Assembly (NCBI GenBank): GCA_023014335.1
Contig: JAECYW010000019.1
Span: forward strand, 992,001-1,056,000
Reading direction: 5' to 3'
Source: Galerina marginata
Taxonomy: Eukaryota; Basidiomycota; Agaricomycetes; Agaricales; Galerinaceae
Length of the DNA stretch: 64,000 nucleotides
Positions within the stretch are counted from its first letter, which is position 1, and each line of letters starts with the position of its first letter. Below, piece by piece: positions 1-12,000 of this stretch. Under the pieces are notes generated by a model. It was not told the origin of the DNA and did not search any database. It saw only the letters and a list, made by a program, of their open reading frames with translations. Both the position numbers and the translations under genes were made by a program.

Positions 1-1180
1 GGCTACGCGCTTGCGTTCTCGGCCATCTTCCTCTACGTCCATGCCCTCTGGGTCCATCTGGAGGACATTGATATTGGAATTGTGTGGTTGCAGTTGACCG
101 AGGTTCCGTGTACTTCTCGTTCGCCGTCTGCCGAGGCTCGAGCCAGTGGTATTTGCATAGGTGGTGTTGTTATTGTAGCCAACACCACCGGGAGACGAGA
201 CAGTGGACGAGGGACCGCCGATGGATATAGGAGGGTTGTCGAGCATCATCATCACAGCGTGCCGCCGCTTTGCACCGGCGCCGATGACTATAGGGGTCTC
301 TGGAAAGGAACTAGTGGAGCTAGATGATGGGAATGGCTCGGACAGAAAGACGGAGGTATGTGGGTGAGACGGTGGCATGATGGGTTGCGAGGCCTCCTTC
401 GTCAGACCAGGCCGTGATTTGATGGGACGCTGTCCAGAGCGAGAAGAAGGTCCTGATGGCGGTGGTGAAGGGGAAGAAGGCTCGGAAGGCATTTGATTAG
501 CTGTATGAGATACGGGTGAGTGCGGAGTGGGTAGTGATGATACCTAGGATAACGCGGATGAAATAAGATGTGATGACACAAAAAAGATAGGAAGACAAAA
601 AAACGTACTGGATCCTTTAGTCGATTGGCGGACAGGCTTGACGACAATGGGACAGATTTTCCCTCCGCCTTATGAACTACAGGGGAAGTGGCTGCACGGT
701 GAGCTATCGTTGGTCGGGGAGGCGCGGCGCGTTCCTTGTCTTTCTCCTCGTCTTCATCCTCTTCTTCTTCTCGTGCCTTTATTGCCTCAAGTCTTGCCTC
801 TGTCCAGTCCATGACTTTGCCAATAGTCATGCCACCGCCATCCACAGCATGCGAGCCCAAGGGTGAGTCCCCGACATCGCTCGCCGAGACACCTTGCTGA
901 ATGAAATTCAGGAGATCCTGACACGCAACGGCGTATCCTGAATTGTAAGCCCGTTTAGCGTTCTTCCTGGAAGAACGATATAGTGTCGTTATGCTCAAAG
1001 CAGCAGCTGTGGGTCGACCACAGCAGCAACAAGAGAAGAAGGCGCACGGCTCGGTCAGCGCTTTACCCTTGAAAGAAAAGGGAATAACGTACCTTTGAAG
1101 TCATTGAGAAGTTCTTTCTCTGCGTTCTGTTGGGCTGTTGGAAGTGAATTTGCAAGAGTGTTGAGGTTGAGGGACTCCAT
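1..1180 (-). CDS. HAPSTR1/TAPR1-like (C16orf72 family) protein, 3' part cut by window edge
   Basis: Three exons on the minus strand, 1180-1093, 1006-609 and 543-1 (continuing outside), join in frame with GT-AG introns. The start ATG at 1180 opens M-E-S-L-N-L-N-T-L. The core begins at the exon 1/2 junction with a helical segment (AAALSITTLYRSSRKNAKRA, then YNSGYAVACQDLLNFIQQ) that resembles the helix of the TAPR1-like family (human HAPSTR1/C16orf72, DUF4588), in which a Ser/Thr-rich helix is followed by a GYxxGYxxxxxDLLxW-like stretch. An acidic/basic charged segment (EEEEDEDEEKDKE) follows, then a disordered Ser/Pro-rich tail with a KRRHAVMMM motif and a basic end (ERKRVA). In animals this family is a stress-response partner of the ubiquitin ligase HUWE1; that role here is inference. 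No frame breaks are seen. The family call rests on remembered motif shape. Confidence 0.6.
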
Positions 1181-2072
1181 TCGAGGACAATGTCAATGCC
1201 AGTGGAGGAAGAGAAGGTAAATGCAATAAACCCTCAACTAACCCAAAACGTTTCGTTAAACTATCTCTAATCAATTACATAATATTTTGCTTGACCGACA
1301 TAATGACAATAAGTAAATAAATGCAAACAGGGGCCATATTGGCATTCTTTTTTAGTTTCTTATGAGAAATTGGGAATTAGAGCAATCGGCGAACTTGAAG
1401 TGTCTTCGACGATGTTGTGGGTGCTCTTTCCATTTGAGACAATATTTTGATTCTTTTATTTTCCTATATTTTGATCGAAAGGTGTCGGCTGATCACGACA
1501 AAGTTCACGGACTCGGAGATCGAAGTCGGAGCCGCAAATCGTTTCATCGATACCAGTCATGCCATTGATTCCGTTCGAACTCGAGGCCAATTCTGCCATT
1601 GAAAGCTCGCCACCAATATCCGACTTTGTATACACCTGACTGTTTGAGGGCGTAAGCCACGTCGGCAGTGTTTAAAAGGCTTTCTCTCTTTCTCTTTCGT
1701 GTGGCCATGGTTGAGGCCAAAGTTGAGGAATTGCGGACCGACCGACCATGACGAGACTATCAGCAACCTCGGTGTACGAATATTCAACGCCCAATTGCAA
1801 TCCGGACAATGGAGTTATTGTGGCAGTACACGACGCCTTCTAAGATGTATTTTTGTATTCTCGGCCGCCTGCTTCCTGCTGTCCTGCTTGCTCCAACACG
1901 GTCCGCGCCTTCAGCTTCTCCGTCATTTCTTTCTACTTTGTGACACCGACCTCGTAATTCTTGCGATGTCTTCTTGGAAGGCCCCATTCAACTGTTAACT
2001 AGACCTCGCGTCGTCGTCTAGTGATCCTGTCATGTGCTAAGTTTAACGGCCCGCACCACGGCAATTCATGTG
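1181..2072. other. intergenic region, no gene recognised
   Basis: About 890 bases between the start of the HAPSTR1-like gene and the promoter of the rhamnosidase gene. Only short open frames on both strands without recognisable motifs or splice-consistent continuation. It must hold the divergent 5' regions of both neighbours. Confidence 0.6.
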
Positions 2073-2080
2073 TATAAATA
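2073..2080 (+). promoter_or_regulatory. TATA box of the GH78 gene
   Basis: TATAAATA sits 44 bases upstream of the ATG at 2117. A TATA at this place predicts transcription starting near 2100-2110, which makes the earlier in-frame ATG at 2093 unlikely to be in the mRNA and supports 2117 as the start. Confidence 0.6.
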
Positions 2081-2116
2081 CAGGTTGCGTTCATGTTGAT
2101 CGCGAACGACTCAAAA

Positions 2117-4644
2117 ATGCAGCTACGATTCTCGGGCTTGTTTATATTCGGGTTGGCGTATAGCTGCTCTGGACGTGCTCCGGCTGGACCTTGGGATGCC
2201 TTCAATCCTGCCCCGAAATCGAAAACAGTCTACCCTGCTGCTATTCACTCCACAAACGGGGCGGTTAGCCACGCTAGTTCACTCGTAAATAATGCAGGTC
2301 GAGCATCTTTGTCGGAGAGCGGCTCCTGGATTGCATTGGACTTTGGTGTTGAGGTACGTCCCTCAAAACTGATCAGACTTTTGAACAAGGTCGAATTTCT
2401 TGTACTATAGGTCGGGGGTTTGATATCATTAAATTTGAATAATCCAACCGCTGCAACCACTTTCTCGCTTTCATTTACCGAATCACCTCTTTTTATTCGC
2501 CCAACTGCGTCTGACGACTCTTCCTTCCCGGCTCCTAACACCACGTACGATGGTGTCCTTCGCGTTACAGCACCTGCAAATACGGGTTATTGGACCCAAT
2601 CGGCACACTACCTACGTGGCGGGTTCCGGTATCTGACTATCGTCTCAAACTCAGACGCTGCTATCTCTGTTTCCAATGTCTCCTGTGCTATATCCTTCGT
2701 GCCTCATCTGCCTGATTTGAGAACCTATGCCGGTTATTTCTCAGCTCAGGATCCAGTCTCCACTGACGTAAACTTTTTAACAAAGCGTCAGTGTTTCTCG
2801 TGTTTTCGGGCAAGAAAGATATCTGACTTTCTTTAGTGTGGTACGCTGGAGGGTACACTGTCCAGACGAACACCGTCCCACTCTTGACAGGACGCCAAGG
2901 ACATTTCCCCGTTTCAGACGGCGGATGTAAGTTCTGGATGCTAAACCGAACTCAGACTCTGATGTAATAACTTTTCAATTAGCTTGGGCAAACGACCAAT
3001 CTCTGGGAGTTGCAGGCCCGATCATCGTCGACGGTGCAAAGCGAGACAGGTGATTTCCATTGCATTCCGTCCATATACACCAGGCCGACTGAATTGTTTG
3101 CGATGCCCAGAGCTGTATGGCCAGGTAAGATATCTATTCATTCAAGTATTTTGGCTACTCAAACTGATTGAGTATAGGCGACATGGGAATTGCGGTTCCT
3201 ACCCAGTTCGTAACAACAAACGATCTCCTCCCGACTCGCAACGCGCTGTCCACCATGTTTTCCAAAATTAATCCAACAACGGGTGCGCTCCCAGAATCTG
3301 GGCCGCCTTTGAACCAACTCGGATCGGATACCTACCATGCATGGACACTCGTCGGCACTCGTGAGTTATATTACAAACATACAATGGACCTCTCTCATGC
3401 CTTCGCAGACAATTACTATCTCTACTCTGGGGATATTGCTTGGGTCCAAACCATTTGGGCAAATTACACCAAGGCCGTCGCATTCCTCGAGGGCAAGGTT
3501 GACAGCACAGGACTCATGAACGTCACTGGATTGCGAGACTGGGCAAGGCAAGGCGGTGGAGGTCACAACGCAGAAGGTAATGCTATCCTGTATAAGGTTA
3601 GTGGATAAAAATGATGCCGTTTTGTTACTATTGAGCCTCACTAACTCGTTTCAAGGTATTATTGACGGCGACAGACCTCGCAAAGGCTATGAACCAGAAC
3701 ACACTTGCAACCGCCTGGGCGAAAAACGCCACTGCGCTCAAACAGACATTCAACAATGCTTTCTGGCTTGAAAGTGCAGGGATGTATCGGGACAACCAAA
3801 CCACCACGCTCTGTCCTCAAGACGCCAATTCATTTGCCGTCCTCTACAACCTTACCACCTCCACAGCACAGGCTAAGCGGGTCAGCGATGGCTTACAGAA
3901 GAACTGGAACGCCATCGGTCCTGTCGCACCTGAACTTCCGGATACGATCAGTCCGTTTATCAGCGGGTTTGAGGTAACTTAACTTTTTATCGTATGGATT
4001 TTTAGTTGATCGTCACCGGCGTAGATCCAAGCTCACTTTGAGGCAGGAAACGATGCCCGAGCTCTTGAATTAATCCGCCGTACATGGGGTTTCATGCTCA
4101 ACACCCCGACCTCAGTGCAGAGCACCCTTCTTGAAGGCTTCACCGCAAATGGCTCGCTCGCGTCAGTCATTTGTTCATGCAAATTATCTGCAAATTATCT
4201 TGACTGACTCCTGTGGTTCCCTTCTACAGCTATCGCTACCAGGTCGGGTACAATAACGACCCAGCATACACTTCACACGCCCATGGCTGGAGTTCTGGAC
4301 CAACCTCTGCTCTCACATTCTACGTTCTCGGATTAACCGTGACTTCGCCTCAAGGAAAAACTTGGGCTGTTGCGCCACACATTGATGGGAGTATTCCGGC
4401 AGCCGAAGGAGGCTTTGAGACCCCTCTTGGCTGGTTCGGTGTCCAGTGGAAGTTGACACCACCTTCGACAGGTCATTCCCTGGAGTTGCACGTCGACACC
4501 CCACAAGGTACAACCGGCGTCGTGACAGTTCCTGCTGGTATGACTACCCAGGGATTCTTGGTCGATGGCATTTTATCTCGCTCCCCAGCCGGGTCTATTT
4601 CTTTGAAGGGGGGAAAGCACATAATTCTTATGAGTAGGGTTTAA
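2117..4644 (+). CDS. secreted alpha-L-rhamnosidase-like glycoside hydrolase (GH78 type)
   Basis: Nine exons join in frame: 2117-2353, 2411-2786, 2837-2926, 2983-3049, 3111-3124, 3178-3596, 3656-3973, 4025-4161, 4230-4644, giving about 690 residues. The N-terminus (MQLRFSGLFIFGLAYSCSG) is a clean signal peptide, so the enzyme is secreted. The middle contains the conserved GAKRDRAVWPGDMG stretch and a run of helix-rich motifs (TYHAWTLVGTRELYY; GGGGHNAEGNA; ETPLGWF near the end) of the six-hairpin (alpha/alpha)6 barrel of fungal GH78-like enzymes, followed by a beta-sandwich C-terminal domain. Family members release terminal L-rhamnose from plant glycans or glycosides; substrate is not readable here. 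Exon 5 is a 14-base microexon coding part of the RAVWPG motif. The reading frame is intact throughout. An in-frame ATG at 2093 is a less likely start because of the TATA box. Confidence 0.88.
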
Positions 4645-6105
4645 AAAAGGTTATCGATGTAATATTCATTTTGATTCAACATCAAGATTCACCAGAATTG
4701 ATTTTAAGAGATATGGTTAAGCTTGCGTCTGATATATTATATTAATGACCTTTCAACGCATTTTTCAGAATCGGGTATACTTGTCTGCGATTGTTCGTGC
4801 ATCGTCAGATGTCCTAGCTTGGTTATAGAAACGTCGGCTCGGATAAACCGCGGTTCTATTTGACAAGCTGCTGACGTCTATCTCCACCGGCAGGATTTCG
4901 GTGGCAAACCAGGCCAGGCTTGACAAATAGGAGCAAGTCTCCACTTTTTGCTAAGCTTTGATATTTTGCTCATAGGACCTCCTCGCTATCGGCTGCCATA
5001 AGTGACGGGGGTAGAGTGGAAAAAGTAGGTTGCAGGAAGAGGCCCGAGACAATCAGCTTTATATCGTTGGCCACGCTTCTCTTCATTACATTATTAAACC
5101 TCTGTTGACCCTAAAACGATTGTCCGTCCTTCTGCATAGGTGTCCCTACCCACGAACATTTTAATATCTGTATATGGTCTCGATATTTTATATAAAATCT
5201 TTACCTTGCTTTTCACAGATTGAACTCACGCCATTGTTCACACTCCTTTAGCCTTGGGTCTGTACCAAGCTTCACCTTTTTCACCTGTAATCATCCTGTT
5301 TTTTTTTCGATGACTATGCACTACGCGAACTCCCGTCTATCGACCCTGATACAATACCTGTAGGCATCAGTTTCTACGCATTTTATTGGTGTATACATCC
5401 GTTCAACGTCGGTGTTCATCCCGTTTGTTCGGATCTGGTCGCTCGATACCACGTACATGTACCCACTGATTTTCTTACAAAACGTAATGAAGATGAGCTT
5501 GATTGCTTAAATTTTTTGGAAGCAGCACCGAGCCTCCACTGAGCCTCCAGCGCTTGGAGTGTTGTTGATTGATGTTCATGGTTAGATTTTCTACAAATAC
5601 TGCTTATCACTGCCGAAAGCGCCATGATTTTTTATACTTCAGAAATTTTTGTCCTTATCATCCTATATTCTCGCTTCGATGACTCTCAGATTATTTTCCA
5701 GTCTGCCATTGTGCCGAATATCCGTGCAAGCCATTCCACAAACCCCAATATAAATGGTGGATACTAGTAAATTCATTACAGGTATTATGTTCGTCCAGAG
5801 AGCCGTCCGCGTTCATGTCGCTAAATCGAGGAGGGAAAGCACTATAGCGAAATGGACAGCCTACCGACTTGGCTGAAAGAAGGTCACAGAGAAGCGGACA
5901 ATTAGAGTCACCTTTCCATAGCATTCTTTTTATTTCTTTATCAGTTCCAGTGACCTGGCTTGACCTGGTCATTTTGGAAATTATGTACAGATGTTCTTTT
6001 ACTTTCATAAAGCACAATGGGACTTCAAAACTAATGGTGCAGGACATTCAAGCATACACACACATCAATTTACCGCAATTAGCACGTATTTAACTAATGC
6101 TTGTC
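4645..6105. other. AT-rich intergenic region, no gene recognised
   Basis: Short open frames only, none with a recognisable motif or a splice-consistent extension. The sequence changes character at about 6.1 kb, where the duplicated orphan-gene unit begins. Confidence 0.55.
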
Positions 6106-7245
6106 CTATTCGTGCAACATATCCATCTGCAGAGCAGTACAGATATTCATCCACCCATTCTCCTCCATACTTCTCACATCTTCAAGAACGAGGTAGTACA
6201 GTGACAAAAACTCTGAGAATGGTCATGCGCTAGGGCGTCCCAAAATGGCATGCCTTACTCCAGAATAGGCATGTTCTGATGGTCTACGATCGGATCACAA
6301 GCCGCCGAAGTTGGAGCGACTGTCTAAGCGCCTGTTATTAGTGTTAAAGATAGATCATAGACCGATACTTCTAGGATGTAGCCTCTCATTCTACAGCAAA
6401 CACCACGGGCTGGCATGTCAGGGTGGAGAAGCGTACGCGTAATTTAAAAGGAAGTCACGTGAGGTTGAAATTTCATTAGCTTGCAACAAACGGTGTCCTA
6501 CTAGTACTTACTTTGCAACCTTCGTTCGTGCATGAAATTCGATGGGTAAGCACTACTGAACTACTACCATTTTTCTTGACATATTCACAATAGAACAGCC
6601 CCTTCGAGCTCTGTCGAACCTCGTAAACTCGAAAGAGGTGAAAAGTACCGATTTCCTGCGGTGTATGGATTTCCTCTCCACCCAGATATAATAGAGGCAC
6701 TACTGGACTCGAAGAATGGACCTACTCCCTCGAACTTGTCGACGCCAGAGAAAGACTGTTATGATATGAAGAAAATAGGAGAGCTCTACAATCACCTTCT
6801 GGATGAATGCAACAACTTGAAGCTCCACAAAATCGAGTGGTCTCGTGGTATCAGCTTCACCATACACAATCCTAAATTTCCAGATGCTGACAGGGCAATC
6901 CTAGTCCTTGTCAGATGCACCTGTCGAGATGACCAGTTCATCCCTTCCCCACATATAATGGAGGCGTTGAAGGAGGTCATGAAGCGAGAGGGGTTCACGG
7001 AGGAGCCACGCTGGTTCACAGTCAAGAGCTAGTCAATAGGTTTCCTCAGTGGAGTGGCGACTCATAGCCACGAACGTCAAAGTCTGCCTGCCTGAGGCTA
7101 GTTTTATCCCGCTGATTTCCGCGTGTTAAAGTTCAATCATGTATAATTTTAACATTGACAATATTCATTTTAGAAGTTTTTACTCCCATTGTTTGCTTTC
7201 AATAACTACGGCATGTCTTCCGGAATGCTTAGTATAACATCAAAC
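6106..7245 (+). repeat. tandem duplication unit 1 carrying an orphan gene
   Basis: This segment is repeated about 1.05 kb downstream, including non-coding flanks. Landmarks shared by both units are the upstream stretch around 6232 (GCGTCCCAAAATGGCAT), the shared stretch GCAAACACCACGGGCTGGC, the gene itself, and a downstream stretch CAATCATGTATAATTTTAAC (7134). Divergence is moderate, with small indels in the flanks and mostly substitutions in the coding part. Confidence 0.85.
6532..7032 (+). CDS. orphan protein, tandem copy 1
   Basis: Two exons: a 14-base first exon 6532-6545 (ATG AAA TTC GAT GG), GT-AG intron 6546-6593, and exon 2 6594-7032, giving 150 residues. I do not recognise the family. 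Visible features are a Pro/Phe-rich start (YRFPAVYGFPLHPDI), a central YDMKKIGELYNHLLDECNNL helix, a beta-strand-like AILVLVRC segment with CRDDQFIP, and a conserved end EGFTEEPRWFTVKS. No signal peptide, membrane segment or zinc motif. The protein is small and soluble-looking. The downstream duplicate keeps the same frame with mostly amino-acid-level constraint, which supports it as a real coding gene. Confidence 0.7.
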
Positions 7246-7261
7246 AGAAAAGTTAGGCTTT

Positions 7262-8335
7262 AATGGTCCACTCTGAGAATTGCCATGTGCTACGGCGTCC
7301 CAAAATGGCATACCTTACTCCAGAATAGGCATGTCCTGATGGCCTACGATGTGATCACAATTAAAGATAGATCATTGACCGATACCTCCAGGATGTAACC
7401 GGTTAACCTCTCATTCTACAGCAAACACCACGGGCTGGCCGCTGGCATGTCATTGTCAAGGTGGAGAAGCGTAAGTACGCCTAAAGTAAGTCACGTGAGG
7501 TTGAAATTCCATTAAGTACGTACATAGTTTGCAACGGAAAGTGTCCTAGTAAGGACCTACTTACTCTGCAACTTTCGTTCGTGCCACATGAAATTCGATG
7601 GGTAAGCACTACTGAACTACTACCATTTCTCATACATATTCACTGTAAAATAGCCTCTTCAAACCCTGTCCAACCTCGTCTACTCAAAAGGTTTGAAGAA
7701 TACCCATTTCCGGCGGCGTATGGATTTCCTCTCCACCTTGATAAAATAGTGGAAATACTCAAATTGAAGAATGGACCTATGCCCTCGGACCTGTCGACCG
7801 GACAGCAACACTGTTATAATATGAAGAAAATAGGAGAGCTCTACAATCACCTCATGTATGAATGCAACAACTTGAAGCTCCACAAGATCGACTACTTACA
7901 GGCTATCAGTCACACCACACACAATCCTAAAGACCCAGATGCTGACAGGACTGTCTTGGTCCTTGTCAGATGCACCCGTCCGGATGACCGGTTCATCCCT
8001 GCCCCCGATACAATGAAGGCGTTGAAAAAGGTCATGAACCGGGAAGGGTTCACGGAGGAGCCACGCTGGTTCACCGTCGAGAGCTAGTCATTGGGTTTCC
8101 TCAGTGGAGTGGCGACTCGTAACCACGAACATCAATGTCTGCCCGCCTGAGACTAGTTTTTTTTCCCCTGGCGTCTCTTTTGTTGTTACTATCCCGCCAT
8201 GTCGAAGTTCAATCATGTATAATTTTAACGTTGACCAATATTGATTCTAAAAGTTCTTATTCCCATTGTTCGCTTCAACTCCGGCATGTCTCCCAATATA
8301 CCGTCATCACTAATGACTATAGGATGCAGTGATCC
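7262..8335 (+). repeat. tandem duplication unit 2 carrying an orphan gene
   Basis: Second copy of the 6.1-7.25 kb segment. It starts with the same GCGTCCCAAAATGGCAT stretch (about 7287) and ends with the same CAATCATGTATAATTTTAAC stretch (about 8209) and GGCATGTCT motif, so the duplication includes promoter, gene and 3' flank. Confidence 0.85.
7588..8087 (+). CDS. orphan protein, tandem copy 2 with a shifted splice acceptor
   Basis: Paralogue of the gene at 6532-7032. The 14-base first exon (7588-7601) and GTAAGC donor are identical, but the acceptor used by copy 1 is mutated (ACAATAG became TGTAAA). The next TAG at 7651-7653 would give the wrong phase. The AG at 7689-7690 gives the right phase, so I choose exon 2 as 7691-8087 and a protein of about 136 residues lacking the first 15 or so residues of exon 2 of copy 1. 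The body is well conserved (AAYGFPLH, YNMKKIGELYNHL, DRTVLVLVRCTRPDDRFIP, EGFTEEPRWFTVES). Function unknown. If the 7690 acceptor is not used, this copy is broken. Confidence 0.6.
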
Positions 8336-9056
8336 CAAAATACTAATGTGAATGTTGAATTAATACCGGTGTATCCCCTGGGAGCCTAAATAAGTTCTGT
8401 ATTGTTAGCAAATATTCTATTCGTACATCAAAACATATCCGGATCAGAGTAGTACATGCTTCTGACACCTTCAAAAAGGAAGTAGTACACTGATACAGTG
8501 ACAAAAACAACACGAACAGCGAAAATAAAACAACAAGATAATGAATAATTACTCGTACTTTAGTCTTTGAGTCAGATCGGAGGTGGGGTGGGGGACGAGG
8601 GAAATAAATGTTCGAATATTCATCGCAGGTTCTAAGTTAGAAAGGTTTCCTCTGCGCGTGTCCAAATAGAGATAGAGATCATCTATGTGCAGCATTGGTT
8701 TTGGTTTTGGTTTTAGGTTTTTGGGTTCCGTGTTTCGCGTTCGATTGAGCCAGGTTCCTGATATCACAAGGTAGGAAGAGCGAAGGGCGGGTCATCGTGA
8801 ACGGAGGCGAGATTAGTGTAAAGGTGCCGTAACGTCGCGTCCAGTTGGCATGGGCAACAGACGGGAAGAAAGTCGAGGAGTGGTGGCTGTGGTGGTGGTA
8901 GGGACGAAGCAGATAGAGAGAACATAGTGTAAAAGGAGCAGAGGAAGTAACAGAATCCAATCCAATCCAGATCATATCATATCCAGCCGCAGAAAAATCC
9001 AGGCAAACCGCTCTAAACCACCCTCGCCTTCTAAGATCGTTCTTCATTATCCCCGC
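8336..9056. other. intergenic region with a remnant of a third duplication flank
   Basis: About 8415-8515 resembles the upstream flank of unit 1 (6106-6215): both have an ATTCGT...ACATATCC...CAG(A/G)GTAGTAC-like order followed by AGTACA(C)...CAGTGACAAAAAC. No third gene body follows. The rest is the 3' flank of the trehalose-complex gene, with no other feature seen. Confidence 0.45.
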
Positions 9057-12000
9057 CTAGTTCAAACCCACCCCCCCACTCCCACCCGCACTCCCACTCC
9101 CACCAACACCCGCAAAACCCCTCAACACCCCCCCACACTCCTCACTCTCCAACCTCCACTTCGCATCCGTCCCCTTCCCACTAGTACTAACAGTCTCGCT
9201 CCCATCAAACTCGTTCAGCCGGCTCAACAGCTTCTCATCCGAGCTGATCGCCAACAAGAAATCTAGATCCTGCACACCCCCGCCGTCCCCGCTCGAGGTG
9301 TACCCGAACCCGCCCCCCGAGTCGGACCCGCTGATGCTGATGTGGTTCGAGAACCCCGAGCTGGGGAGGGTGGAGAAGGAGAAGGAGCCGGTGGTGGGTG
9401 AGGCGGCGAAGGTGGATGTGGATGTCCAGGACCCGGACCCGGAGCTGGAGCTGCCGCGGTTGTGAGAGGAGGAGGAGTAGGAGTGCGGGGACCGGGCGGG
9501 TCCCCCGGGGTGGAGGATGGCGCCGACGGCGGTGGATCGCGAGACGTTGTTCGGCATGACGAGGAAGCTGTTCCGACCTGGGATGATGCGCAGGCCGTAC
9601 CGCTCGCCGAGGCTGGTGTTTTGAAAAAGAAAAGAAGGAAGAGTGATGAGCGACTATAATTAAGCAGACGAGGATAAAACTCGGCACCCAACAACGCACC
9701 TGTCGAAGATATGGTTCTGCGCCTCCGCCGCCTGGCGTTGCCCCCACTGCCTGTCAGGATGGTCGTTGCCCTCGCCAGTCCAGAACCGCCAGACCATGGA
9801 TGCCTGGCGCTCTTCGATGAAGGAACCGGGTGTGCGTTCCGTGAACTGTCATAAATTTAAAAAAAGTCAGGACGGTTTATCCGAGAAAACAGAGAAGAAG
9901 AGAAGGAGAGAAGGAGATGAGAAGAGAAAAGCCGACGCACGTAGTTCAGAATCTCCAAACACGAGCTCTTCCACGTCAGATTGAAGTTCGACACCATATT
10001 GATCCACTCCCCGCCAAACGCGTTCGGGCCGGTGCCCACAGCGCGCGTCTTGATGAAGCACCCATTCTCAGCCCTGCAATCCAATCCAAAGGGAAAAGAA
10101 AAGCAACGGTCAGCAGTGTCGCTAAATCGAGGAGAGAAAACCGAGAAAAAAACCACTCACACAATCCCGACCTTGGGCACCCGCGCAGCAACAGCCTCCA
10201 ACACCCCCTCCGCCCTCAGCCCACTCAACAACCACACCTCATTCCTCCGATCCTCCGCCAACTTGCCCAGCACATCAATCGCTTCCTCCACCTGTCTCGG
10301 CAGCTCCTCCTTCCCCTCCTCCTTCCCCTCTCCCCCCACCACCACCAGCACCACCCCCTCCCACACCCAACCCCAACACCCCCCTCCTCGTCAAATCCCT
10401 CCCCCAAAGCGTCCCCTCAAAATCCACAAACACAACCCTCTTCATCGAATGCCTAAACTTCGACATCAGCGCACCAGGCTTCAGCACCGGCAGCGACGCG
10501 CGCGAGGACGTGAGGCTGCCCGAAGTAGGGTCCTCGAGGGACGCGGTGTGTTCGGTGTTGGCGCGCACGCACCGGTTGAGGAAGGTGGTTACGAAGGCTT
10601 GTGCGGTTTGGGTGGTTACGTGGTTGTGGAGGTCTTCCCAGCGGGAACGGGCTTCGTCGTCGGACATTGTTAGGGCCTGGTTGGGGTGGGGTGGGGTGTT
10701 AGGGGTGTAGGTGTTTTGATACATGAGGTTATAAGTACCTGTTGGATTGCGTTTGCGGTGCCTCTTGTGTCCCATGGGTTGATCGCGATGCAAGATCTGA
10801 ATCCGCTATAACTATAACTCCCCGTAAACTAAAAGGCCACATCAGTCCCTCAACACCAACAGCACCCATCGAGAAGAAGAAAAAAGATCACCCACCTCAC
10901 TCAAAATCAGCGGCCTAAACCTCCCCTCCTGACACTCCACAAACTCATGCGTCCTCAACGCCATCCCCTCCCTCAAGCTCGTCACAATAAACGCATCCGC
11001 CACCGTCAACAGCGCCAAGTACTGGCTAAACGTCAGATCCTGCGTGTGCAGGAAACACGACGGGCTGGTACGTCAGCGTTGAGAAGCGCGAGTTGATGCG
11101 CGAGACGACGTCGGTTACTCCGCCTGCGGCGAGCTCGTTGGGCTCGGAGGTTTGGAGTGCGATTTGGATGAGGACGACGCGCCCTTGGAAGGTGGGGTAT
11201 TTGTCGAGGAAGGCTTCGAATGAGACTAGTTTGTGCCGGACGCCCTGGGTGGGTGGGGTTGGTTAGTTAAGGGATGGGTGGGTGCTTGAGGGCGTACCTG
11301 GATCTCGTCGAGCTTGTCTCGGCCTACGACGAGTTTCATACCTGCGTAGCGTTGTTTCAGAACTTGAACCCACTCTGCTACTTCTGGTTCACGTCTACAT
11401 CCTCATCAGAACGCGAAGTAAAAGAAAAAAGAAACGCCCACTTCTTGATATGCAGCTGCCTCACATCAATACCCATCGGGAACACACCAACATCCACGAA
11501 CCTCCCCCTCTCCACCACCCCATCCCTAACCTTCTTCTCCTTCCCCACATCCCCATGCTGCTTCTCCAACATCTCCGCCAACGTCAAGCCCTCGCCCTCC
11601 GGGACCTGTATCCCCCTCGGCAGCGCCTCAAAGCTCATAATGCGACTAACCGTCTGCCTCCAATGCCTCGCATAGTTCGTCGTCTGGAACCCGACCATAT
11701 CCGCGCCGAGCATACCGCGCAGCAGGTCCTTGCGCACGCTGAGGACAGCGGAAGATCTCGGAGGACGGGAAGGCGACGTGCATGAAGAACCCGATCGGGG
11801 TGCTCGGCGGGATCTTGGGGGAGAGGCGGAGGCAGGGTGGGGAGGAGGAGGAGATGGTAGTCGTTCACCCAGATGATGTCGCCTTCTTGGTGCGCGGCGA
11901 TGATGGCGTCTGCGAAGCGCTGGTTGACGGCGACGTACTGCTTGTAGGACTCGGACTCGTAGAACATCTTAGGTCTTGGGTGCGTCGGGGACGGCGTAGT

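Noticed and set aside
2093..2116. Upstream ATG of the rhamnosidase at 2093
   Set aside because: Only 12 bases after the TATA box, and starting at 2117 gives a better signal peptide.
9235..9747. Overlapping Pro/Ser-rich frames at the 3' end of the trehalose-complex gene
   Set aside because: Frame-shifted readings of exons that encode conserved phosphatase-domain motifs in the correct frame.
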